A stretch of DNA of 64,000 bases from Paludibacteraceae bacterium (GTDB lineage: Bacteria; Bacteroidota; Bacteroidia; Bacteroidales; Paludibacteraceae): the NCBI GenBank assembly GCA_024693065.1, contig JAILLP010000029.1, positions 31,526 through 95,525 on the forward strand. The letters run 5' to 3'. Position numbers and translations under genes: made by a program. Positions 56,709 through 64,000 of this stretch are shown one piece after another. A model generated the notes under the pieces. It had not been told where the DNA came from. It worked only from the letters and a program-made list of their open reading frames with translations, and searched no databases. The first letter of the stretch is position 1. Every line of letters starts with the position of its first letter.

Positions 56709-57413
56709 TTACAATCCATAATACAATTTGATGGCGACACCGACAAATATTGCCAATGAAAAGCTCAACAATGTGCCTATCAATACATATTCCGATTTCG
56801 CCTTGTCGCCTTCGGCAAAACGCAATAATGATTTTGCGGCTATGATAAATCCAACGGCTTCATATTGCCCCAATAGCACAAACACCAACGACAGAAGCCG
56901 TTCCACAATACCTATCAGTTTCCCCGCATTGGGCAAATCTCCAGTATTATCATCCGCACTTCCTTTGTTTACCTTAATATTTGCTTCTTTGATAATTTCC
57001 TTGATTATTATGTTGGATGGTTTTATGCAAACAAGCACTCCCAACAGCAATGCAATATACTTTTCGTTCCAACAGCACAAGCAGTCTGGCAAACCACCTT
57101 TCCATAAGTAGCAAGCAGCAACTATAACAACTACATGTATTATCTGGTCAATAAAGAAAATGCCCTTACAATTGGAAGCATAACATTTCATTGCATCGAC
57201 AAGCAAATGAGTGGCGGCAATAATAAACGCCACCCACCAAAAATTGAACGAAAACGACAAAAGCCAGGCACACACAAAGGTTATCAAAGCATGGACATAC
57301 AGTTTTGGTGACTTAAGGCCGTTTTTTGCCTTATCCGCACACGACTCGTCACTCTGAAAATAAAAATCGCTGATTGTGTGTGCAATTATCTGTAATAATA
57401 CAAATCGTACCAT
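56709..57413 (-). CDS. DUF3307 membrane protein
   Basis: The 234-residue protein has five to six hydrophobic spans. The N-terminal AHTISDFYFQSDESCADK matches the conserved H-x3-DF-x2-Q motif of DUF3307, and the C-terminal half (GKLIGIVERLLSLVFVLLGQYEAVGFIIAAKSLLRF) is the second conserved block. DUF3307 genes are often paired with SatD genes, as here: the satD stop lies 2 nt upstream. Function is unknown. A cyclase-like or sensor protein next to a multi-span protein suggests that the latter is an effector or signal output, but this is speculation. Confidence 0.85.
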   Translation of the reverse strand: MVRFVLLQIIAHTISDFYFQSDESCADKAKNGLKSPKLYVHALITFVCAWLLSFSFNFWWVAFIIAATHLLVDAMKCYASNCKGIFFIDQIIHVVVIVAACYLWKGGLPDCLCCWNEKYIALLLGVLVCIKPSNIIIKEIIKEANIKVNKGSADDNTGDLPNAGKLIGIVERLLSLVFVLLGQYEAVGFIIAAKSLLRFAEGDKAKSEYVLIGTLLSFSLAIFVGVAIKLYYGL

Positions 57414-57415
57414 AT

Positions 57416-58108
57416 TTAGAATTCCATTTGTTCGTAATACTTCAGCAACTGCTCAACCGCATTCCATCCGAATGTTGTAGAATGCTGATTTACAACCGAT
57501 TGTCCCACTGATAATTGCTCGGATATTTCTTTTTCAGTTTTACCCAGCAAACGATAATAAACGACTTCGCATTGTCGTTCCGTCGCACGCTTGAACAGCA
57601 CATCCAGGAAGCCCAGATATGCATTGATCTGTTGCGATAAATTTGTATCCGAAGATTCAAAGAACAAGGTGTTTTTTATCACTATTTTTGATTTGTTCGA
57701 AGTGTTCTGGCGTTCGATAGCCCTTCCGGAAGCATAGATAGCCTCGCCATCCAGCATATTGGTGCGCTTGTTGGCTATACGCATTTCTCCAACGGCAATG
57801 GCAATTCTCACGCCGTAGGTTTTAAACATTTCCAAACGCTTCCTATCCGCATCTTGAGCTACACACTCAGTATCGACCTTGAACTTTTTTATCAAAGTCT
57901 TTAAAAGCAAGGCAATCCTCAACGAGTCTTGTGGTTTGTCAATATAAATCTCCACACTGTCGCCTTTGCTCAACCGTCCCCAAGTGCCTTTGTACTCATT
58001 TTCCAATTGCTTGACAAAAGTTTTTATCTCTTTCTGCAATTGACTTAATGCACACGGTGTCAGCTCAGTAGAGGACACTATATCTGCTGAAATTGTAGCT
58101 TTGTTCAT
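57416..58108 (-). CDS. satD: SatD family protein with class III cyclase-like motifs and C-terminal HTH
   Basis: The 230-residue protein begins MNKATISADIVSSTEL and continues with WGRLSKGDSVEIYI and VRIAIAVGEMRIAN, then DGEAIYASGRAIERQ. The order recalls class III nucleotide cyclases: a first metal Asp in ADIVxST, a second in KGD, then RIGIHTGE-like and GxAVNxAaR-like strands. The transition-state Asn is replaced by Tyr while the following Arg is kept, so cyclase activity is uncertain. Residues ~180-230 (LLGKTEKEISEQLSVGQSVVNQH) form a helix-turn-helix. SatD was first named in Streptococcus mutans acid-tolerance genes. I use ATG 58108; the longer frame starts with TTG inside a promoter element. 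Confidence 0.8.
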   Translation of the reverse strand: MNKATISADIVSSTELTPCALSQLQKEIKTFVKQLENEYKGTWGRLSKGDSVEIYIDKPQDSLRIALLLKTLIKKFKVDTECVAQDADRKRLEMFKTYGVRIAIAVGEMRIANKRTNMLDGEAIYASGRAIERQNTSNKSKIVIKNTLFFESSDTNLSQQINAYLGFLDVLFKRATERQCEVVYYRLLGKTEKEISEQLSVGQSVVNQHSTTFGWNAVEQLLKYYEQMEF

Positions 58109-58123
58109 GTGTTTAATTTTTTG

Positions 58124-58131
58124 CAAAAATA
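58124..58131 (-). promoter_or_regulatory. putative -7 promoter element of satD
   Basis: TATTTTTG on the minus strand lies 15 nt before the satD ATG. The 29-bp tandem repeats begin about 36 nt further upstream. Confidence 0.5.
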
Positions 58132-58167
58132 CTATTTTTTTGTATATAAAACATATTTTTAATAAAA

Positions 58168-58242
58168 TTTATCGGCTAAATAACCAATAAATATGATTTA
58201 TCGGCTAAATAACCAATAAATATGATTTATCGGCTGAACAAC
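58168..58242. repeat. 29-bp tandem repeats upstream of satD
   Basis: Two exact copies of a 29-bp unit beginning TTTATCGGCTAAATAACCAA (at 58168 and 58197) and a third partial copy (58226, TTTATCGGCTGAACAACC). Each unit contains an imperfect dyad GGcTAaaTAaCC. Their spacing and position just upstream of the satD promoter suggest operator sites, perhaps for SatD's own HTH. Confidence 0.75.
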
Positions 58243-58468
58243 CTGTAATCGTTACAGACATTCGACACACTCAATCCTCGTGCGCCCGCCCACGGCACGG
58301 GCGGAAGGTACAGAAGAGCGGGGCGAGTGATGCCGCGGAAAAGAGGAAGAATAGTATAAGAAATAACGGAAGACGAAACCGATGCCACCATGGTATTTAC
58401 TCCCAAATTGGCAAAGCGGGGCAAATACTATTGCAATGCTGGTCGCTCTGCGCCTGATTTTCCCTTAA
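58243..58468. other. non-coding gap between the S8 protease gene and the satD repeats
   Basis: With the repeats and satD promoter, this is part of a 360-nt gap. It contains a GC-rich palindrome (CCGCCC/GGGCGG, about 58286-58302) inside otherwise mixed sequence. A 65-codon frame across it has no recognisable protein features. It resembles the non-coding GC-rich fragments often scattered in Bacteroidota genomes. Confidence 0.35.
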
Positions 58469-61400
58469 CTATTGTTTGATTACTTTGCGTACTAATACTC
58501 TTCCAGATATTTCTATTCTCAAGAAATAAATGCCCGCTGCACATGTAATCAAATCAATTACATCCTCACTTGTATATGTTCCTATTTTTTGACCAGTGAT
58601 ATCAAATATGTCAACAATATCGGCTATTTGACTAAGCAAAAGCGTGCCGCTTGTAGGGTTGGGTTTGATATAAAAGCCCGTGATAGCATTGTCAGCTATA
58701 CCAGCTATCACATTCAATGTCAAGGTAACAATACTATCACATCCATATTCACTATGCAAATTTTGAGTATAGACGCCCTGTTCAGATACGGCAAAACCAT
58801 TTTGTGTATAAACTTCACCTTCCACTATTGAATCAACGATATTTACAACATAATTTTGATGGACAGAAAGCGTCAACGTAACAATGCTATCACAACCGAT
58901 TACAGTCTGCAAATTTTGAGTATAGACACCTTCTTCGCTAACATTAAAGCCATTTTCATTATATATCTCATTTTCACAAATATCGGCAACGATACTCGTA
59001 AACTGCGGCTGCATCACATTGACAGTAACACTTTCCATAGTCATACAGCTATTCATTTGATGCATTCCCACAACTGAATATGTTGTTGTGCTTATAGGCG
59101 CCACTATTATAAATGCAGTGGTATCTCCCGTACTCCATTGGTATCTATCTGCACCTGAAGCGAGCAACATTGTGTTATTTCCTGAACATATAGTTAGATT
59201 CCCTGAAATGTTAAGATTGGGAGATAGCATAACTGTGACTGTCACTTGAGCAGTATCCGAACAAATCCCGTTGCTTACGATTACGGAATAGACACTACTG
59301 ATATTTGGCGAGACAGTAATAGATGGTGTCGTATCAGTGGTAGACCAAAGGAATTCAGAACCTCCAGTTGCCGAAAGAGTTGCATTCGCTCCAGGGCATA
59401 TTGATACATCGTTTGAAACGACTGCAGTCGGATTCTCATATACAGTGACAGTAAACGACCTGCTTCCCACACAACCATGCTCCATTGCTCCTGTGACAGT
59501 ATAAGTGGTAGTTTGTTCAGGAGATACGAGTACTGACTGTGTTGTTTCTCCAGTACTCCACAAAAAGTCAATGGCACCTGATGCAAGAAGTTCAACAGTT
59601 TGACCGAAGCAGATGGCATCATCGCCAACGACAGACATTAGTTCCGAACCAATAACATAAATTGTCTGTTCTTTTACACTGGAACAGCCATTGTCATTTG
59701 TAATGGTAACAAAAAATACCGTAGTAGTCTCCGGAGAGACATTGATGATGGATGTTGTCTCACCACTCGACCACAAATAAGTATTGCCTTCGGAAACAGA
59801 TAATGTTGTGGTACTTCCTTGACAAATCGTATCCGAAGGGCACGTAATATCACCTGAAGGAGCATTAAGGATTTCGACTCTCACACTTGCAGTGCCCGTA
59901 CAACCGTATGCGTTTGTAGCTGTAACAGAATAATTCTGGTTAGCGGTTGGAGAGACAATAATTGATTCGGTAGTAGCTCCGTTCGACCATACATACGAAA
60001 CTCCATTTAACGCGGTCAACTCTGTATAAGCTCCTGCACAGACAGTCAAATCTCCACTAATTTCAGGAATAGGACGTGGTTGATATGTGATGGTTATCGG
60101 GGCAGACCATTCACTCGTCACCGTCTCGTCGTTCGCTGATACAAGACGGACTCGATATGTTCCAGACTGCGTAACAGGAATCTGTTCCCCATACTGTCCA
60201 TTGGACCATTGGATGTAAAGCCATCCTGGACATGAATAATTAGCAGTAAGATAGGTTGTCTCACCCTCACACGGAGTTGTATTTGAGCAAGAAATAGTTG
60301 GAGTGGGTAGTGTATTGGCAATCGCCTTCATCCCTTCGTGGGCATTAATCTTCCCCCACCCCCACAGATTGCTTCCTGAAGAGCCGATGGTGCCCGTATA
60401 ACTGTCTGTATATGCCGTCTGACGTATAATATCTTTTACTTCAGGAATAGTCAAGTTTGGATTCCCTTGTAACCACAGAGCGATGATACCAGTAACCATA
60501 GGTGAGGCCATTGAAGTTCCTTCCATACAAGCCCAATACCAATATGTATTTCCCGTATGTAAGCTAGCATACACATCAGGGTTACTCTGATTATATGATG
60601 TATTATAATGGTTCACTGATGACATAATACGGCTTCCCGGCGCCGTAATGTCTGGTTTCATTCTTCCGTCAGCAGTAGGTCCTTTGCTCGAGAACGAAGA
60701 GCGCGCACCGACCACTGTAGAAACAGATTGTGTATTATCATTCCAATCAAGCCAAGTATTTTTTGAGTTGTAAGAACCGACAGATATCATACTGCGCCCA
60801 GTTCCCCCTATTTCACTGACAGTATGTGTCGTACTTCCACTAACACAATCCGTATAACCCGAATTGCTGAAAGATGTTATGTGGTCATACGCCCATATTT
60901 GTACCTCTCCTGATGAACTATAGACACGAAGGCAAATCTTTTTTTCATTGTCATCTTGCTCTCTATTGTCTATGGTTACTACCATACCCTGCTTGTTCGA
61001 GGTTGAATTAATTCCACCTTGCATTGTCACATAAATGTTATCTGGGAAAAGGATATCGTCATCTTGAAGCGTCCAACTCAATCCTCCGGATGCCTGGTTC
61101 GGCGTTTTCCATGGCGTTGAAGCTATTGATTCATTATCATCCACATCATAAATTTCAACACTGACTTGAAAAGACTGATTAGGTTCTCCCCAAATATTAA
61201 TGGCATGCGTATTACTATTCACTGGAAAAGTCTCAAGATACGAATCATTGTTCGTGAGAATTTTACTACAGTACAAAGCAGTAGAACCGTCATTGCCAGC
61301 AGAACCAACAAGAATTACCCCTGTCGTATTCTCCGCAAGTGCATCACAGGCCAAATCAAAAGAACTGTTTCCATCGTGTGGTCCCAAATGTCCGCCCCAA

Positions 61401-62332
61401 CTCATATTGATAACACACGGTTTACCTACACTTTGGGCATATAGCATGATATAGATTATGCCATCCCATATTTTTGCATCTGTTCCATCAGTTGATACGA
61501 AAACTAAATCGCTATTTTTTGCGACACCTGTCAAAGCTCGTAACCAACTATAATTACTGTAGTCTGTGTTCCCTCCTGCAATACCTGCAACGTGCGTTGC
61601 ATGCGATGCTGAAGACTCGTCAGTGCCTGCATTTTCTATATCAGCAGAGGTTGTCAGTTCACGGCCATAAGAAAAATCAGCAGGGGGTGTACCTGTAATG
61701 TTTTGTTCCCATACTCGCTTTATTCTACAATAACCATAGTTATCATCAAACATCGGATGCGTATAATCAAAGCCTTGGTCAATAATTCCTACCACAACCC
61801 CTGTTCCCGTGTAAGCTCCTGGCAACTGGCTACCGGAATGAACGGCATCAACCCAGGTACATGCACGGGCATTGTCCAAGAGCTGTTTGGAAGGAAACGA
61901 TATTTCAATTTGTTTTATAGTAGGAATTTGAGCAACTGTTCTAAGGGATTCTATAGGAACAAGCGCAGTTTGAATACCAAACATGGGATTGTTAAGTCTG
62001 ACATTGTATTGTTTCACATCACTCGCAGAAAAGTTCTCGTATGTATGCAAAAAACTATTGACGAACAGAACTCCATCTATGTTATGCAACGCATATTTTT
62101 TGATGAACGAGGTGTCGCTAACCAAATTTTTTCGGTGCTCGGAATCCATATTATCCATCTCCATCAACAACATAACAGCAACTGGCGACAATTTAGGCAA
62201 CAGAAAATTTGAATCGACAGTCTCTTGTGGAAATTGTGTTTCGCCATGACTAAGAATACGTTTCTCTTGGGCAAACACAAGGTTGTTTGCAAATAGCAAT
62301 AAAACAAATCCGATAATAATGTTATTTTTCAT
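58469..62332 (-). CDS. subtilisin-like serine protease (S8) with T9SS sorting domain
   Basis: The 1287-residue exported protease has a signal peptide (to about 21) and a prodomain. The catalytic triad is Asp185 in VGIIDQGFDY, His244 in SHATHVAGI (Ala replaces the usual Gly) and Ser near 605 in EGTSMASPMVTG. A large insert between His and Ser carries a beta domain. After about 700 come six or seven PKD/Ig-like modules with the motif VSPxxTTTYxVTxxxxxGC, then two copies of a ~45-residue module ending YGCDSIVTLTL. The C-terminus (PNPTSGTLLLSQ ... GIYFLRIEIS) is a type A T9SS domain. The gene is visibly richer in A+T than the ribosomal and pyrB regions, which suggests recent acquisition. Substrates are unknown. 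Confidence 0.9.
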   Translation of the reverse strand: MKNNIIIGFVLLLFANNLVFAQEKRILSHGETQFPQETVDSNFLLPKLSPVAVMLLMEMDNMDSEHRKNLVSDTSFIKKYALHNIDGVLFVNSFLHTYENFSASDVKQYNVRLNNPMFGIQTALVPIESLRTVAQIPTIKQIEISFPSKQLLDNARACTWVDAVHSGSQLPGAYTGTGVVVGIIDQGFDYTHPMFDDNYGYCRIKRVWEQNITGTPPADFSYGRELTTSADIENAGTDESSASHATHVAGIAGGNTDYSNYSWLRALTGVAKNSDLVFVSTDGTDAKIWDGIIYIMLYAQSVGKPCVINMSWGGHLGPHDGNSSFDLACDALAENTTGVILVGSAGNDGSTALYCSKILTNNDSYLETFPVNSNTHAINIWGEPNQSFQVSVEIYDVDDNESIASTPWKTPNQASGGLSWTLQDDDILFPDNIYVTMQGGINSTSNKQGMVVTIDNREQDDNEKKICLRVYSSSGEVQIWAYDHITSFSNSGYTDCVSGSTTHTVSEIGGTGRSMISVGSYNSKNTWLDWNDNTQSVSTVVGARSSFSSKGPTADGRMKPDITAPGSRIMSSVNHYNTSYNQSNPDVYASLHTGNTYWYWACMEGTSMASPMVTGIIALWLQGNPNLTIPEVKDIIRQTAYTDSYTGTIGSSGSNLWGWGKINAHEGMKAIANTLPTPTISCSNTTPCEGETTYLTANYSCPGWLYIQWSNGQYGEQIPVTQSGTYRVRLVSANDETVTSEWSAPITITYQPRPIPEISGDLTVCAGAYTELTALNGVSYVWSNGATTESIIVSPTANQNYSVTATNAYGCTGTASVRVEILNAPSGDITCPSDTICQGSTTTLSVSEGNTYLWSSGETTSIINVSPETTTVFFVTITNDNGCSSVKEQTIYVIGSELMSVVGDDAICFGQTVELLASGAIDFLWSTGETTQSVLVSPEQTTTYTVTGAMEHGCVGSRSFTVTVYENPTAVVSNDVSICPGANATLSATGGSEFLWSTTDTTPSITVSPNISSVYSVIVSNGICSDTAQVTVTVMLSPNLNISGNLTICSGNNTMLLASGADRYQWSTGDTTAFIIVAPISTTTYSVVGMHQMNSCMTMESVTVNVMQPQFTSIVADICENEIYNENGFNVSEEGVYTQNLQTVIGCDSIVTLTLSVHQNYVVNIVDSIVEGEVYTQNGFAVSEQGVYTQNLHSEYGCDSIVTLTLNVIAGIADNAITGFYIKPNPTSGTLLLSQIADIVDIFDITGQKIGTYTSEDVIDLITCAAGIYFLRIEISGRVLVRKVIKQ

Positions 62333-62361
62333 AATACGTTTTTTTCGGTTAATTACTCTTA

Positions 62362-62369
62362 CAAATGTA
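62362..62369 (-). promoter_or_regulatory. putative -7 promoter element of the S8 protease gene
   Basis: TACATTTG on the minus strand lies 30 nt before the protease start, downstream of the ncRNA terminator. The protease therefore need not be transcribed from the ncRNA promoter. Confidence 0.5.
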
Positions 62370-62432
62370 TAACTTCGGAAAACTATGTGATTTTTGGTAT
62401 ATGTGTATTGATTCCATTCGGTTTTTGTGCAT

Positions 62433-62684
62433 AAAAAAGCGTGGAACTGATTCCTTGCCTGACATCCGGGTTACCACGCCCACCAATCCAACAAGTTATT
62501 CCACGCCGTAACACCTACGGCATCGGCAACTTATCCTTGATGTGTTGTGTCCTCAAAAAGAGGACATTGAGGAAATTGAGAGTCAAGGATAGCCACAAAC
62601 GCTATCTATTATGTATATTGTTGTTTAGATTCTGCTCGTTATGTTTTTAGGTTTGTAAAATGATTTTTATTCGGTGTTTAAAAA
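62433..62684 (-). ncRNA. putative structured non-coding RNA, family unknown
   Basis: A minus-strand unit of about 250 nt has its own promoter element TATCTTTG (62690-62697) and ends in a terminator-like stem GCGTGGAA/TTCCACGC followed by TTTTTT (62438-62433). In between are several hairpins: GATAGC/GCTATC, TATCCTTGA/TCAAGGATA enclosing GTCCTC/GAGGAC, and GCCGTA/TACGGC. No convincing reading frame crosses it. Size and single-unit layout would fit a 6S-like or Bacteroidales-specific RNA, but I recognise no conserved core. Confidence 0.45.
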
Positions 62685-62744
62685 CGGCGCAAAGATACAA
62701 AAAGTTATTTTCTTTTCCACAAGGACTAATTCCAATTTTAATCG

Positions 62745-62752
62745 TAACTTTG
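62745..62752 (+). promoter_or_regulatory. putative -7 promoter element (TAACTTTG)
   Basis: TAACTTTG lies 35 nt before the acyl-CoA synthetase start and is divergent from the ncRNA promoter. Confidence 0.45.
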
Positions 62753-62786
62753 CCGCCTGTTTGAAAATTCATAAATACTTGATAAT

Positions 62787-64000
62787 ATGATTAATCCTAA
62801 ATTGTTAAATCCGCAGAGCATCGCCATCGTCGGTGCTTCCAATGATGTCCACAAACCTGGTGGGAAACTCGTTAAAAACTTATTGGACAGTCCTTTCAAA
62901 GGCAAAATCTATGCCGTGAACCCGAAAGAGTCGGAAGTTCAGGGCATTCATTGCTATGCCAAGGTGGAGGATCTTCCCGAGGTGGATTGCGCCATTTTGG
63001 CCATCGCTGCCAAATATTGTCCCGCCACCGTTGATACGCTGGCAAAGGAGAAAAACACCCGTGGCTTCATCATTGTCTCCGCAGGTTTCGGCGAAGAGAG
63101 CCAACAGGGTGCCGAGTACGAGAAACATATCACCGACACCATCAATAGTGTGGGCGGCAGCCTCATCGGTCCTAATTGCACGGGCTTCCTCAACACCAAC
63201 TACTGCGGTGCTTTCGACACCCCCATCCCGACCCTCGACCCACACGGCGTGGATTTCGTGACCGGCTCGGGTGCCACCGCCGTTTTCATCAAGGAATACG
63301 GCATTTCCAACGGCCTCACTTTCAACAGTGTATGGGCTGTTGGAAACTCCGCCCAGATGGGTATTGAGGATGTTCTGGAACACCTCGACACCACCTTTGA
63401 CCCGGAGAAATCCTCTCGCGTCATCATGCTTTATATGGAAAAAATCGGTGACCCGCAGAAGATGTTGAAACATTCGCGTTCGCTGATCAACAAGGGATGC
63501 AAGATTGCGGCCATCAAGTCGGGCGGTTCCGCCGCCGGCAGCCGCGCCGCCTCGTCTCATACGGGCGCCCTCGCCACCAACGACGCTGCTGTGGATGCCC
63601 TCTTCCGCAAGGCCGGTATCGTGCGTTGCCACAACCGTCAGGAACTCACCACCGTGTGCGCCATCTTTATGCACCCCGAGGTGAAAGGCAAGAACATGGC
63701 CGTCATCACCCACGCCGGCGGCCCCGCCGTGATGCTCACCGACGTACTGTCGGACAACGGCATGGACGTTCCCCACATCGAAGGTCCGAAGGCCGACGAA
63801 CTGCTCAGCAAGCTCTTCGGCGGCTCCTCCGTGGGCAACCCCATCGACTTCCTCGCCACCGGCACCGCCGAACAGCTCGGCTACATCATCGACACCGTCG
63901 AGAACGAATACGACGAAATCGACTTCTCCGTGGTCATCTTCGGCTCCCCCGGACTGTTCAGCAACAAGGAGGTCTATGACCTGCTCGACGAGAAGATGAA
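62787..64000 (+). CDS. ADP-forming acetate/acyl-CoA ligase, 3'-truncated by window edge
   Basis: The frame from ATG 62787 is open to the right edge (404 codons). It begins MINPKLLNPQSIAIVGASND, the CoA-binding Rossmann domain of NDP-forming acyl-CoA synthetases, and continues with SAGFGEESQQGAEYE, GSLIGPNCTGFLN, then FVTGSGATAVFI (compare the succinyl-CoA ligase alpha fold). The phosphorylated His is in ASSHTGALATNDAAVDALFRKAG. These enzymes turn acyl-CoA, ADP and Pi into acid, CoA and ATP in fermenting anaerobes; the visible part corresponds to the alpha half. The beta half (ATP-grasp) would follow beyond the edge as a fusion or separate gene. Start by promoter position and family length. 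Confidence 0.9.
   Translation, partial: MINPKLLNPQSIAIVGASNDVHKPGGKLVKNLLDSPFKGKIYAVNPKESEVQGIHCYAKVEDLPEVDCAILAIAAKYCPATVDTLAKEKNTRGFIIVSAGFGEESQQGAEYEKHITDTINSVGGSLIGPNCTGFLNTNYCGAFDTPIPTLDPHGVDFVTGSGATAVFIKEYGISNGLTFNSVWAVGNSAQMGIEDVLEHLDTTFDPEKSSRVIMLYMEKIGDPQKMLKHSRSLINKGCKIAAIKSGGSAAGSRAASSHTGALATNDAAVDALFRKAGIVRCHNRQELTTVCAIFMHPEVKGKNMAVITHAGGPAVMLTDVLSDNGMDVPHIEGPKADELLSKLFGGSSVGNPIDFLATGTAEQLGYIIDTVENEYDEIDFSVVIFGSPGLFSNKEVYDLLDEKM

Noticed and set aside
58168..58242. Possible CRISPR array from 29-bp repeats
   Set aside because: The repeats are directly adjacent with no spacers, and there are no cas genes.
58227..58424. 65-codon minus-strand frame with a GC-rich segment
   Set aside because: No start signal or domain, and the sequence is a palindrome-bearing non-coding fragment.
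62880..63776. 298-codon minus-strand frame near the right edge
   Set aside because: It is antisense to the acyl-CoA ligase, whose plus-strand frame shows clear CoA-binding and His-site motifs.

Overview
The window comes from a Bacteroidota chromosome, most likely of the order Bacteroidales. Several signs agree. Many genes are preceded by the Bacteroidota promoter -7 element TAnnTTTG, often with TTTG 19-20 nt upstream. Shine-Dalgarno sequences are mostly absent. The block hpf / tRNAs / tuf / tRNA-Trp / secE-nusG-rplKAJL-rpoBC / DUF3467 follows the order known in this group. Four large surface proteins end in what look like type IX secretion (T9SS) sorting domains. I cannot name genus or species.

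Layout. 1-1.5 kb: the 3' part of a conjugation coupling protein (TraG/VirD4 type), the edge of a mobile element lying to the left. 1.7-6.9 kb: a Cys/His-rich lipoprotein, then an aromatic amino acid ammonia-lyase, a FabG-like reductase, a LolA-like carrier, a small lipoprotein and a stand-alone TonB plug protein. The lyase-to-lipoprotein part resembles one end of a flexirubin/aryl-polyene pigment cluster, but no ketosynthase or acyl carrier gene lies nearby. 7.2-9.5 kb: a BspA-type leucine-rich-repeat surface protein. 9.6-24.5 kb, all minus strand: the transcription/translation super-operon with five tRNA genes, hpf, xerC and rpsU. 24.6-32.4 kb: peptidase T, a TonB-C protein, a beta-barrel protein, a sodium symporter with an unlisted 44-residue small subunit, an MntA-type nucleotidyltransferase followed by a 20-codon stub of its HEPN partner, another barrel, LD-carboxypeptidase and an XRE regulator with a small neighbour. 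32.5-38.3 kb: a palindromic repeat element, a lamin-tail T9SS protein, asd, a VanW protein, a membrane protein and an OmpA-like protein. 38.4-50.7 kb: one 12.3-kb gene for a 4115-residue repeat-built surface protein. 51.3-55.1 kb: a membrane pyrophosphatase and pyrB-pyrI, with an attenuator-like hairpin in the pyrB leader. 55.2-58.1 kb: an hsdM methylase without hsdS or hsdR, behind a DUF3307 membrane protein and a SatD-family protein that carries class III nucleotide-cyclase-like motifs and a C-terminal HTH; three 29-bp tandem repeats lie upstream. 58.5-62.3 kb: a T9SS subtilisin-like protease. 62.4-62.7 kb: a probable independent non-coding RNA on the minus strand. 62.8 kb to the edge: the 5' part of an ADP-forming acyl-CoA synthetase.

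The best candidates for something undescribed are the satD-DUF3307-hsdM unit with its iterons, the structured RNA at 62.43-62.69 kb, and the giant surface protein with its downstream OmpA/membrane genes. The pyrBI and rplL-rpoB hairpins are good regulatory candidates.
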